Source: Aegilops tauschii subsp. strangulata (lineage: Eukaryota; Streptophyta; Magnoliopsida; Poales; Poaceae). Taken from it: a stretch of DNA of 64,000 nucleotides. The notes under the pieces were generated by a model. The model saw only the letters and a program-made list of their open reading frames with translations, did not search any database and was not told the DNA's origin. A program made the translations under genes and the position numbers. Positions 1 through 10,884 of this stretch are shown one piece after another (the stretch's first letter is position 1; each line of letters begins with the position of its first letter). The DNA lies in contig NC_053040.3 of the NCBI RefSeq assembly GCF_002575655.3, positions 158,597,148 through 158,661,147 of the forward strand. Reading direction: 5' to 3'.

Positions 1-124
1 GGAGGTCTCTTCTTCTAGCACAGATAGCTTTTGGTTGGTTACGAGTGATGTCAACATGGCGTGTACGATAAGTTGCATGAATAAAGGTTCATTTTCTACA
101 CATGGTTTTCAATTTTTGTGGTTT
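1..124. other. left flank of the large-LTR insertion
   Basis: AT-rich sequence with no ORF or known motif that I recognise. Removing the insertion at 130-15823 and one TSD copy makes this flank continuous with 15829 onward, so both belong to the same older target. That target is probably the interior of the CACTA element ending at 19950. Confidence 0.5.
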
Positions 125-129
125 ATATG
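125..129. repeat. target-site duplication ATATG, left copy
   Basis: The five bases directly before the LTR edge (TGTGGCA at 130) are ATATG. The same five bases follow the other outer LTR edge at 15824-15828. A 5-bp duplication is normal for Gypsy integrase and shows that 130-15823 descends from one insertion. Confidence 0.9.
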
Positions 130-978
130 TGTGGCAACCCGATCCGCATGGAGCAGGGGGCCTTCGCACGTCAGCCCAGGATAACACCTGACGCACGACA
201 GGTCCATAATACAGCATTCCAAGTACAAAAATATTCATCAAATACATGTATATGAGATTACATCATTGATGAATACAATTATCTGGCATAGCCCTAAGGC
301 TATTAAATGACAGCGGAAGTCTCATAAAAATGGCGGCAGAAGTCTTGGTTTGGCAGCATAACAACTCTGGCTGGGCTCCACAACTCACAGGACTGGCAAG
401 ATTACGGCCTAGCACGACGGATCAAGCGAGCAATACGGGTACGACCTACAAAACTGGCATGACACGCCAGGTCAGTACATTGAATGTACTTGCAAGACAA
501 CCAAATACATAGCATCCAAACAAGCCGCAGACAAAGCAAGAACCGAGCGCATGCAACACCCTATCTCATATCAATTACTAAACATGGCATGATAAAAATC
601 AACTAAGCATGAACAAAATCATAACATCTACTAACATGGCAATGACATGGCATATCAGAACATGATTATAACATTGTAATAGCAAAACATAGAATTTTAT
701 CTCAATCATGGCATAACTTAACATGTCAATCAAAGCATAGCATGGCATCAAGAAACTATGCTGAAAATAAACTACCAATAATATCCAATGCAGACATAGC
801 ATGTTAACATTATGCAATCATCTTCTGTTCTATCATGGTTCCTTAAATGCAAATAATGATATATTATTCCAGCAATGCAACCAAACTTGTGCACCGAGTC
901 CCTCGGACTCTCTTATCAACTGTGATCATCTCTGGATCACAAACACACCACCAAAGTGGTCTTTCTCAAGAACAACTC

Positions 979-1110
979 ATGATCCTTACGGCGATCACAA
1001 CCACGACCAACACTTGGTCTCCAACCGTGATCCTTACGGCGATCACAACCACGACCAATATTTGGCACGTGATCCTTACGGCGATCACAACCACTTATCT
1101 CATCATCAAA
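979..1110 (-). repeat. three-copy short tandem repeat inside the LTR
   Basis: Three direct copies of a unit with core GATCCTTACGGCGATCACAA begin at about 981, 1029 and 1071, so spacing is 48 and 42 bp. The array recurs in all three LTRs (about 4778-4907 and 11740-11870). The core is partly palindromic (GATC...GATC). Function is unknown; it could be an LTR enhancer-type repeat. Confidence 0.75.
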
Positions 1111-2399
1111 ATATTGTCTTGACTCCTCACGACTATCTCATAGTTCAAGTTACCATATTCTTGTTATCACATATTTATTTACCAATTTAATTATTTCGGT
1201 TTGTCCTCCATTTCGACCAAGACCTGATAGTGGGACCTACTACGAACTGTTGCTATCGATAGACTTTATACACTCTGCAGAGGTAGAACACTGGACCCAC
1301 ACCACAGAACCCATGGCCTCGTCATCCCATTCGGGTGGACCAACGGCATTCCGACGAAACCAACCTACTGCCATGACGCTCTCCCGGCCATACCGACCCA
1401 ATCCCCAACGGGCTGGTCCTAGGTGGCCCCGTGTCTACCAAAGACACCCCGACCACCGTCGTGGTACACTCCCACTCGGGGACACTCCCACTCGGGGACT
1501 GGTACCAAAAATCTCAAAAACGAGCACACAAGGTTATGTCCGCTTACCTGATCAGGGTAAGCACGCCCAGAACCTTCCCTAGTGGGAGGCACCGGCGAGA
1601 GGTCACGACAATAGCTCGCATTAAGGCCTCCCATAAGGCAAATGTGGCTGCACTGAAAAAGTTCGGTTTGGCGGCACTATGACTCGATCCCATCGATGAC
1701 GGAGGAGGTTTGTTATTATTAAGTCATTTTATTTCCTTCTCCATCATCATGAACATATTTAGCATGAGTGCAACATGCCGCATACAAATGCACGAACAAA
1801 ATATTGAACTCCTCAAGTGCACAACTATAACATAAAGGACACGACAATAGTATATCAACGGTGCATTACAATCCTCATAACAGTTTATAACGATGACATG
1901 CAAATAAAGTAGAGTAGTGGCATGGCATTATTAATAATAACATTCTAATTAACATGGCAAAGGTATCATGAAACACAAGCATGCAAGATAGGCATAAAGA
2001 AATAACTGCCGATGAAAACGATATAAAACAACTGCAACTACACACACACAAGGTGCAAGCAAAGTCAACATGCAAGTTCGGGGCTCATGATAAGAGGTTG
2101 GCTTGCCCTGGGGTCGATAAATACTCCGGGAAGAAGTGTGAAATGATCGCGAAAAGATTTGCCGGAAACAGTTCCTTCTCGAAGGGGGCTGTTTACGGGC
2201 AAGGGCAAAAAGGTCATTTTCACTAGGTGAAAATATTATGAAAATGACATCAACGGAACGGGCTCGACGAAACGAAGACGTGGGCTTTCGATTCACCTCA
2301 TTTGGAGTTGTGGGTAAAAAGATATGACCGTTTAACTATCAGGGACCAATCTGTAAAGAAAATCATTACAAACGGGGCCCTAGCAGAAAAACGGATCGC

Positions 2400-2515
2400 G
2401 TCTTTCTCAAAAATACGCTTTCCAGAAAGGAAAGCGCATTCTAACCCGAAGAAGAGGAAGAATACGCTTTCGGTGATTGAAAGCGCATTATCCAGCAATA
2501 CGCTTTCGCGTGGGG
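2400..2515. repeat. alternating AATACGCTTTC / GAAAGCGCATT inverted motifs
   Basis: AATACGCTTTC-like motifs alternate with GAAAGCGCATT-like motifs over about 100 bp, so several hairpins can form. The block is kept in the other LTRs (about 6190-6295 and 13150-13258). Conservation may only reflect recent common ancestry of the LTRs. Confidence 0.6.
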
Positions 2516-3704
2516 AAAACGACTTCGCGCCTGGGGCGCGTCCACTTATCCAACATGGCGCTCCCCGTCTCGCCAACAGGTGGGGCCCAGAGGCAGGGTC
2601 AATGCGGGCGGGGCCCGTCTGGCCTTCTTCTTCCTCACGTTCGGGGTCGAGCGAGGCAGCGGGAGGGGATCGCCCCAACGGCGATCGCCGGTGCGTCCGG
2701 CCACCTCTCGCGACGGCCGACCTACCCACGAGCTCAGGAGAACGAGGCGCATCTCCTGGTGGGCTCGGTTTCCGGCGAGGAGCGCTGGAGAAGAAGCAGC
2801 AGGGCACGCGGCGGAGAGGGGCTTCGGGCTCTGGTGGGCATGGGGTTCTGGTGGGGGAAGCGGAGGGGCGGCGAGCCAGGGACGATCGACGGGGAGTGGC
2901 GCGTCCATCCATGGGCTCAGACTGGGCAGGGGACGGCCGGAGAGAGAGAATGGCCAAGGGGGGTCGGTGGCGGCCATTCGGCCATTGAGGGGGATGTGGA
3001 GCTCCGAGGCCAGTGGGGAGGCTTTGAGAGGCGTTGTGGCTGCGGAAGAGCTCGAGGGCTCTACTTATAGCCGTGGGAGAGCTCGGGAAGGGGGGGGCGT
3101 GGTGGCACGCGGCGTGCGACCTGTCTGTGCGCCGGCAAGGGTGCAGGCGCGGCCAAGGATCACGGGGAGGCACAGGAAGGTGACGAGGGGGATCTAGACG
3201 AACGCTAGAGGGTCACGGAGACGAGGAAGGCGTGCGGACAAACGGAGGAAGAAGACATCAGCGAGGAAGACGACGATGGACAGCAGCGCACTATTCCGGT
3301 CGTTAGCACGGCTCTCCGGAGATGAAAACGAAGGGGGGCAGCGGTCCAGAGGGAAGAGGACAACGAGGGGGGGCTACTGGACATTAATGGCGAGGCCAGA
3401 GGCGGTCGGGGCAGCGATGCCGACGACCACAGTGGCTAGACCACCGTTTTGGCTGGTTACACGCGTGGTCACCACTGGCATGGCACGCTTTGGGGTTTTA
3501 ACTGATGTAAATTCATGTCTACCGTGTAGTCCTTCCAGCGTGGAGTGTTACCATGGTGAAATATCGGGCAGAGACAAATGGAGATGAGTGAAACAAGCTC
3601 CACAAGTTTGTTGTTGCAAACTTGGCAACATCCTAGAGATTAAACCAGACAGGGTAAATGGTAAACTTGATGTCCGGGAGGCTTGGGGTAGAAAGGACTA
3701 CGGT

Positions 3705-3926
3705 GAGCCGACCCGAAAGGATATGGTTGCTATTCGCGCCAAGGATAACTAGGCGGGGACAGCTGGGTGAGGACGTGTCGGTCCCGACTGCGCCACCTGT
3801 TGATTATCAGTGGCCATGCCGTATGCAGGGATGGGTCAAATCCCTTAGGGCCATTACCGGTTAATGGTAGCGGTGATCTAATACTAGGATAACTTACGCC
3901 TGCCTGGCTGCTCTAATACCATGCCC
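3705..3926 (-). mobile_element. remnant of internal domain with primer binding site
   Basis: Matches the start of the intact internal domain (about 10667-10889). It holds the primer site on the minus strand (TGGTATTAGAGC, plus positions 3910-3921), one change from the tRNA-iMet-type TGGTATCAGAGC. Everything from here to the U3 of LTR copy 1 is deleted. Confidence 0.8.
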
Positions 3927-6900
3927 TGTGGCACCCCGATCCGCATGGAGCAGGGGGGCTTCGCACGTCAGCCCAGGATAACACCTGACGCACGACAAGT
4001 CCATAATACAACATTCCAGGTACAAAAATATTCATCAAATACATGTATATGAGATTACATCATTGATGAATACAATTATATGGCATAGCCCTAAGGCTAT
4101 TAAATGATAGAGGAAGTCTGACAAAAATGGCGGCGGAAGTCTTGGTTTGGCAGCATAACAACTCTGGCTGGGCTCCACAACTCACAGGACTGGCAAGATT
4201 ACGGCCTAGCACGACGGATCAAGCAAGCAATATGGGTACGACCTACAAAACTGGCATGACACGCCAGGTCAGTACATTGAATGTACTTGCAAGACAACCA
4301 AATACATAGCATCCAAACAAGCTGCAGACAAAGTAAGAACCAAGCGCATACAACACCCTATCTCATATCAATTACTAAACATGGCGTGATAAAAATCAAC
4401 TAAGCATGAACAAAATCATAACATCTACTAACATGGCAATGACATGGCATATCAGAACATGATTATAACATTGTAATAGCAAAACATAGAATTTTATCTC
4501 AATCATGGCATAACTTAACATGTCAATCAAAGCATAGCATGGCATCAAGAAACTATGCTGAAAATAAACTACCAATAATATCCAATGCAGACATAGCATG
4601 TTAACATTATGCAATCATCTTCTGTTCTATCATGGTTCTTTAAATGCAAATAATGATATATTATTCCAGCAATGCAACCAAACTTGTGCACCGAGTCCCT
4701 CGGACTCTCTTATCAACTGTGATCATCTCTGGATCACAAACACACCACCAAAGTGGTCTTTCTCAAGAACAACTCGTGATCCTTATGGCGATCACAACCA
4801 CGACCAACACTTGGTATCCAACCGTGATCCTTACGGCGATCACAACAACGACCAATATTTGGCTCGTGATCCTTACGGCGATCACAACCACTTATCTCAT
4901 CATCAAAATATCGTCGTGACTCCTCATGACTATCTCATAGTTCAAGTTACCATATTCTTGTTATCACATATTTATTTACCAACTTAATTATTTCGGTTTG
5001 TCCTCCATTTCGACCAAGACCTGATAGTGGGACCTACTACGAACTGTTGCTATCGATAGACTTTATACACTCTGCAGAGGTAGCACACTGTACCCACACC
5101 ACGGAACCCATGGCCTCGTCATCCCATTCGGGTGGACCAACGGCATTCCGACGAAACCAACCTACTGCCATGACGCTCTCCCGGCCACTTCGACCCAATC
5201 CCCAACGGGCTGGTCCTGCGTGGCCCCGTGTCTACCAAAGACACCCCGACCACCGTCGTGGTCAACTCCCACTCGGGGACTGGTACCAAAAATCTCAAAA
5301 ACGAGCACACAAGGTTATGTCCGCTTACCTAATCAGTGTAAGCACGCCCATAACCTTCCCTAGTGGGAGGCACCGGCGAGAGGTCACGACAATAGCTCGC
5401 ATTACGGCCTCCCATAAGGCAAATGCGGCTGCACTGAAAAAGTTCGGTTTGGCGGCACTATGACTCGATCCCATCGATGACGGAGGAGGTTTGTTATTAT
5501 TAAGTCATTTTATTTCCTTCTCCATCATCATGAACATATTTAACATGAGTGCAACATGCCGCATACAAATGCACGAACAAAATATTGAACTCCTCAAGTG
5601 CACAACTATAACATAAAGGACACGACAATAGTATATCAACGGTGCATTACCATCCTCATAACAGTTTATAACGATGACATGCAAATAAAGTAGAGTAGTG
5701 GCATGGCATTATTAATAATAACATTCTAATTAACATGGCAAAGGTATCATGAAACACAAGCATACAAGATAGGCATAAAGAAATAACTGCCGATGAAAAC
5801 GATATAAAACAACTGCAACTACACACACACAAGGTGCAAGAAAAGTCAACATGCAAGTTCGGGGCTCATGATAAGAGGTTGGCTTGCCTGGGGGTCGACA
5901 AATACTCCGGGAAGAAGTGCGAAATGATCGCGAAAAGATTTGCCGGAAACAGTTCCTTCTCGGAGGGGGCTGTTTACGAGCAAGGGCTAAAAGGTCATTT
6001 TCACTGTGTGCAAATATTATGAAAATGACATCAACGGAATGGGCTCGACGAAACGAAGACGTGGGATTTGGATTCACCTCATTTGGAGTTGTGGGTAAAA
6101 AGATATGACCGTTTAACTATCAGGGACAAATCTGTAAAGAAAATCATTACAAACGGGGCCCTAGCAGAAAAACAGATCGCGTCTTTCTCAGAAATACACT
6201 TTCCTGAAAGGAAAGCGCATTCTAACCCGAAGAAGAGGAAGAATACGCTTTCGGTGATTGAAAGCGCATTATCCAGCAATACGCTTTCGCGTGGGGAAAA
6301 CGACTTCGCGCCTGGGGCGCGTCCACTTATCCAACATGGTGCTCCCCGTCTCGCCGACAAGTGGGGCCCAGAGGCAGGGTCAATGCGGGCGGGGCCCGCC
6401 TGGCCTTCTTCTTCCTCACGTTCGGGGTTGAGCGAGGCAGCGGGAGGGGATCGCCCCGACGGCGATCGCCGGCGCGTCCGGCCACCTCTCGCGACGGCCG
6501 ACCTACCCACGAGCTCAGGAGAACGAGGCGCATCTCCTAGTGGGCTCGGTTGCCGGCGAGGAGCGTGGGAGAAGAAGCAGCAGGGTACGCGGCGGAGAGG
6601 GGCTTCGCGGTCTGGTGGGCATGGGGTTCTGGTGGGGGAAGCGGAGGGGCGGCGAGCCAGGGAGGATCGACGGGGAGTGGCGCGTCCATCCATGGGCTCA
6701 GACTGGGTAGGCGACGGCGGGAGAGAGAGAATGGCTGAGGGGGATCGGCGGCGGCCATTCGGCCATTGAGGGAGATGTGGAGCTCCGAGGCGAGTGGGGA
6801 GGCTTTGAGAGGCGTTGTGGCTGCGGAAGAGCTCGAGGGCTCTACTTATAGCCGCGGGAGAGCTCGGGAAGGGTGGGCGAGGTGGCACGCGGCGTGCGAC

Positions 6901-8848
6901 GTGTCCGTGCGCCGGCGAGGGCGCAGGCGCGGCCAAGGCTCACGGGGAGGCACGGGAAGGCGACGAGGGGGATCAAGACGAACGCTAGAGGGTCACGGAG
7001 ACGAGGATGGCGTGCGGACGAACAGAGGAAAAAGACATCGGCGAGGAAGACGATGATGCACAGGAGCGCACTATTCCGGTCGTTGGCACAGCTCTCCGGA
7101 GAAGAAAACGAAGGGGGCAGCGGTCCAGGGGGAAGACGGCAACGAGGGGGGGCTACTGGACATTAATGGCGAGGCCAGAGGCGGTCGGGGCAGCGATGCC
7201 GACGACCACAGTGGCTAGACCACCGTTTTGGCTGGTTACATGCGTGGTCACCACTGGCATGGCACGCTCTGGGGTTTTAACTGACGTAAATTCATGTCTA
7301 CCGCATAGTCCTTCCAGCGTGGAGTGTTACCATGGTGAAAGATCGGGCAGAGACAAATGGAGATGAGTGAAACAAGCTCCACAAGTTTGCTATTGCAAAC
7401 TTGGCAACATCCTAGAGATTAAGCCAGAGAGGGTAAATGGTACACTTGATGTCCGGGAGGCTTGGGGTAGAAAGGACTACGGTCCTGGGAGTTTTGAGGT
7501 AAAATGGACAACTATTTACCATAGTTGCTGTACAACCACCAAATCTGACCCAGAAACTGAATCATGATGAAGCACTCACTAGGAGTGATGGATTGAGCTA
7601 AATCTTGGCAAATCTTGATTATTTGGACATACAATGATGCTGTAAAAAGTTCATACCAAATGGACTCACCAAAATGGTACTTCCTTCACAGCTATCATTT
7701 TTGTCCAAAAACATCAGAAAAATCCTCAGGGCAATTGGCTAGATTAAATGAGCCAAAATCTAGTGGATATGGATCATATAGATAGGAAAAGGCCTGTGAA
7801 AATTATCAGCCATAATGGAGCAAGATAAAATGCACTTGGTTCACAAACTGAAAAATTTGACAGAAACCAAGAGTTGCTCCTGTGCTCACATAGTTCAATG
7901 AAATGTACTGAATTTGGGTGGAGGATGATAATTTGAGATATAGGATAGGATGGCAAAGTTTCATCCCATTTTGAAACTCTATGAAGGTACTTCCTTCACA
8001 AAGTTGCGTTCTGGTCATAAACTTTGAAAAATTGCACAGGGAGCTAGGATGAATGGATTGAGCTCATATTTGGCATCCATGGGTTAATTATCAATGTTAA
8101 ACACCCTGCCAAATTTCAGCTCAATTGGATTAAGGAATAAAGCACTTCCTTTGCAAAATTTCAGGCAAGGCAGAAACTTGCATATGATCATGTGCCAAAT
8201 TTTTGAACTGAAGAACATGATATTAGGTTGGAACTAGTGATTATATAGAAAGGACAAGGTCCCCAATTTTTGTGGGAATTTTCTGTGCTATAGAAATAGT
8301 AGTTCCTTTGGAAAATGGCAGAAATGCAATATTGGCATTAAATAGGAAAAGGCAATTTTCCTTATTTAATTATGGCCAATATACTTGCTAGAGCTTGAAT
8401 TAGGCATAAGTATCAACTCCACCAATTCACATGAATTTAGGAGATGGTTAGCCATGCCTTTGGATATTATTCCTTAGAAAGGTAAGAAAAGGAATAAATC
8501 ATAATTCAAAAATATTGCATGGGGCTTAGCAATATTTTTGCATATCCAAGGTGCAGAAAGATAGGATGATCTGTGGGAACAATTGGGAGGATAAACAAAT
8601 CAAAGAAAATGAGAGCTCCTTTGTATTCACAAAGGGCATATTCAAATTCCAAAAATTTGGAATTAGGGTTTGAGCTGATGCGAATGAGGTCTTGCCCACT
8701 GAAAAAGACATGAGCAAGGTTTTGAAAGGTTGCAAATGACAAAATTTCTTAGAGTCATCCAGCAAACTCAGGAGAAAATTTTGAAAAATGAGTGCCAGGA
8801 AGGGAATAACAGCTCAAAAATTGATAACCCAATTTTGGGGCTGTTACA
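3927..8848 (-). repeat. LTR copy 2, complete (4.92 kb)
   Basis: On the minus strand it starts TGTAACAGCCCC at 8848 and ends GGTGCCACA at 3927. A polypurine tract abuts its U3 side and a primer site abuts its U5 side, so it is the middle LTR serving both units. It has a TATA-like box at 6842-6851 and a GC-rich segment at about 6080-7060. Confidence 0.85.
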
Positions 8849-8862
8849 ACTCTTCCCCCCTT
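8849..8862 (-). other. polypurine tract
   Basis: Minus strand reads AAGGGGGGAAGAGT directly before the LTR start TGTAACAGCC. This is the expected place and composition for the plus-strand primer of reverse transcription, and it sets the element's orientation. Confidence 0.8.
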
Positions 8863-9883
8863 AAAAATAAATCTCGTCCTCGAGATTCCTAGGGTTACAG
8901 CACAAACGAAAGAATAACAACTCCGGAGAAAAACCTCAGGGTTAATTTTTAACCCTTTGGTTAAATTCAAACGAGCTGGGGGCACCGAGAAAAAAAAATT
9001 CACGGATTCCTCCACGAAACGTAGGTGTCGAGGTAGAATCAAGGGTGAAACCTGTATCGGGGTAGATGTACTGGATCGAGTGAAATAAAATTGGCAGTGT
9101 TTCTCCGGAAATGAAATCAGGAAAAAGAATTAGAGACGAGGAATTTCCAAGCGGAAATGCCTCTGCGGGGTTTCTAGAGTTGGAAATCCGGCACACGGCG
9201 TATGCACAGATAGATAGGGATATGTGACTTTGCATTTCCCCGAGTACTGCCCGAATGTACTCGTGGATGAACCAGGTATGCGTGCAGTATGCAAAAAAAA
9301 TCTAAACTAGCAAATAGACAGAGGCAATAAACATGCAACGGAAAACACCAGGCAAAATCATTCTACGGTGTTTTAATGCTAGTGGGTATATGTACTCCTG
9401 GTATACATATACCTACACCAGCGCGCATTTTATTATAGACTCGAGACTGAGTCAGGGTTAATTTAGTGTATGTGATCTACTAATTAAAAACTTGTTAGCA
9501 ACACAGTGCCAACCCTGTCAAACATTTCTGCTTGACGGAGAGACAAGCAAAAACAACACAAAAACAAAAGCACAAAAACATACATAGAACACAGCATACG
9601 GACTACAACAGTACCAGCAGACAACAGAACACGAGCACGGTACGCGCTAAATGAAGCAACTCATCTAGGGATACATAGTTCTACCCTCATATCAAGGATG
9701 AACCGACAGACTGATCATCTTACTGCTTGACTGAGGTCATGCAGAGGATTTGCCTTGCTGGGGCTCTCCGGGAGGACGAAGACTGAGCCAATCTCCATCT
9801 TCATCATCCGACACTACTATGGGTTGGGGTTCGGCTGCTGGGGGTGTGGCTGAAATTGATCCGAGCAAATGATGCTGGTGGAT

Positions 9884-10552
9884 CTATAAAAGAGCCTTGT
9901 CGAGGGTGACGATGTTGGGTCTAGGCCACAACACGGGTTGAGAGGACAGCACTGGTTTGGATGGCGTTGGACAAATGACTTGAGATGCGAATTTACGAGC
10001 CTCACGGCAAGCTTCCTTGACGACTCGCACCGCATCGTTGTCCAGAGCTCGAAACTCGGCAAGCATATGGGAAATCATCATCCCCTGGGCGGTAATATAC
10101 TGCACCAGGCAAGCGATTGCGGGGTCATCTCCTTGGCTAGCGGGAGAAGGCTGCATTCCTACCTCTGTCACAATGGGGTAGAAGCAGAAATCACGCCTTG
10201 CTGCCATATGCGGGTATCTGGTTCGGAGGTGAAGTATAGCCTCCACAGCAGCGGTCTGAATGGCTAAATCAGAGGTAGGCATAGCTCTACCCTGAAAAAC
10301 CAATGGCTGGCCATCCGCTGCTAGGCTGATGCACACTCTTGCATCGAAGCGATGAAGGTGAGGGACGGGTGATGATTGGAACACCAGGTAATCGGGGCTA
10401 GCCTTACAGCCAAAGGCTTTGGTGAGCATCTCAGCAAGAAGGGGTGGAAAGCCGGGGTGGTTGACGGCACCGGTGCGGCTGTGAAACTTGGGAGCTTTGA
10501 AGGTGCCAGTCATGGCTGGAGTGCTACTAGCTAGGCTTCTCTGCAGGGACAT
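9884..10552 (-). CDS. uncharacterised 222-aa ORF of the large-LTR element
   Basis: An intact frame in the internal domain, starting at the ATG at 10552 (minus strand). A TATA-like box lies about 45 bp upstream (10593-10603), so it may have its own promoter or use the 5' LTR. I do not recognise a gag or pol motif. Residues around 85-120 form a short strand-like stretch followed by an Ala-rich helix (AIQTAAVEAILHLRTRYP). That spacing resembles the C-terminal helix of a double-stranded RNA-binding fold, but the resemblance is weak and is inference. The ORF has no stops despite the element's general lack of coding sequence. It may be a captured host fragment or a LARD-specific protein. Confidence 0.55.
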   Translation of the reverse strand: MSLQRSLASSTPAMTGTFKAPKFHSRTGAVNHPGFPPLLAEMLTKAFGCKASPDYLVFQSSPVPHLHRFDARVCISLAADGQPLVFQGRAMPTSDLAIQTAAVEAILHLRTRYPHMAARRDFCFYPIVTEVGMQPSPASQGDDPAIACLVQYITAQGMMISHMLAEFRALDNDAVRVVKEACREARKFASQVICPTPSKPVLSSQPVLWPRPNIVTLDKALL

Positions 10553-10592
10553 GGTTGACTGAGCGGTGAGCGATACGGCGAGCGGAAAGGGG

Positions 10593-10603
10593 GCTTTTAT
10601 AGG
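10593..10603 (-). promoter_or_regulatory. TATA-like box before the 222-aa ORF
   Basis: Minus strand reads CCTATAAAAGCCCCC, a good plant TATA box, 40-50 bp before the ATG at 10552. It lies inside the internal domain and not in the LTR, which is unusual for a retrotransposon. Confidence 0.5.
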
Positions 10604-10872
10604 CAGCTATGCGAGACATGCCCGCATGGTGTGGCCCCTTTCCCTTAATGGCGAAGGGTGAGCGGTGTGGCCGACCCGAAGGGATATGGTTGCTATTCGC
10701 GCCACGGATAACTAGGCGGGGACAGCGGGGTGAGGACGTGTCGGTCCCGACTGCGCCACCTGTTGATTAATAGTGGCCATGCCGTATGCAGGGATGGGTC
10801 AAATCCCTTAGGGCCATTACCGCTTAATGGTAGCGGTGATCTAATACTAGGATAACCTATGCCTGCCTGGCT

Positions 10873-10884
10873 GCTCTAATACCA
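10873..10884 (-). other. primer binding site (tRNA-iMet type)
   Basis: Minus strand TGGTATTAGAGC lies five bases inside the LTR end (GGTGCCACA at 10890). It differs by one base from the common plant primer site TGGTATCAGAGC. Confidence 0.75.

Larger units (their letters stand above)
130..3704 (-). repeat. LTR copy 1, truncated (3' end of the array)
   Basis: Collinear with 3927-7484 and 10890-14450. It lacks about 1.36 kb of U3 that the other two LTRs keep. It ends at 3704, where CGGT joins the internal-domain sequence GAGCCGACCC. Its outer edge at 130 is intact and next to the TSD. Confidence 0.85.

Noticed and set aside
979..1110. CRISPR-like short direct repeats
   Set aside because: Three adjacent near-identical units without unique spacers, in a plant retrotransposon LTR.
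801..1190. Plus-strand ORFs with DPYGDHNHDQ repeats
   Set aside because: They read through the 48/42-bp LTR tandem repeat on the strand opposite to the element. Repeat translation, no gene evidence.
2298..3197. Many overlapping long frames on both strands in GC-rich LTR DNA (also 6068-7366, 13031-14333)
   Set aside because: High GC removes stop codons in most frames, and frames on opposite strands cannot all be genes. Only the frame after the TATA box was kept, at low confidence.
10739..10765. TGGCGCAGTCGGGACCGA as the primer binding site
   Set aside because: I first placed the LTR end here, but the TGTGGCA/TGCCACA terminus, the adjacent TGGTATTAGAGC and the matching TSD at 125-129 put the LTR end at 10890. 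The motif lies downstream of the primer site.
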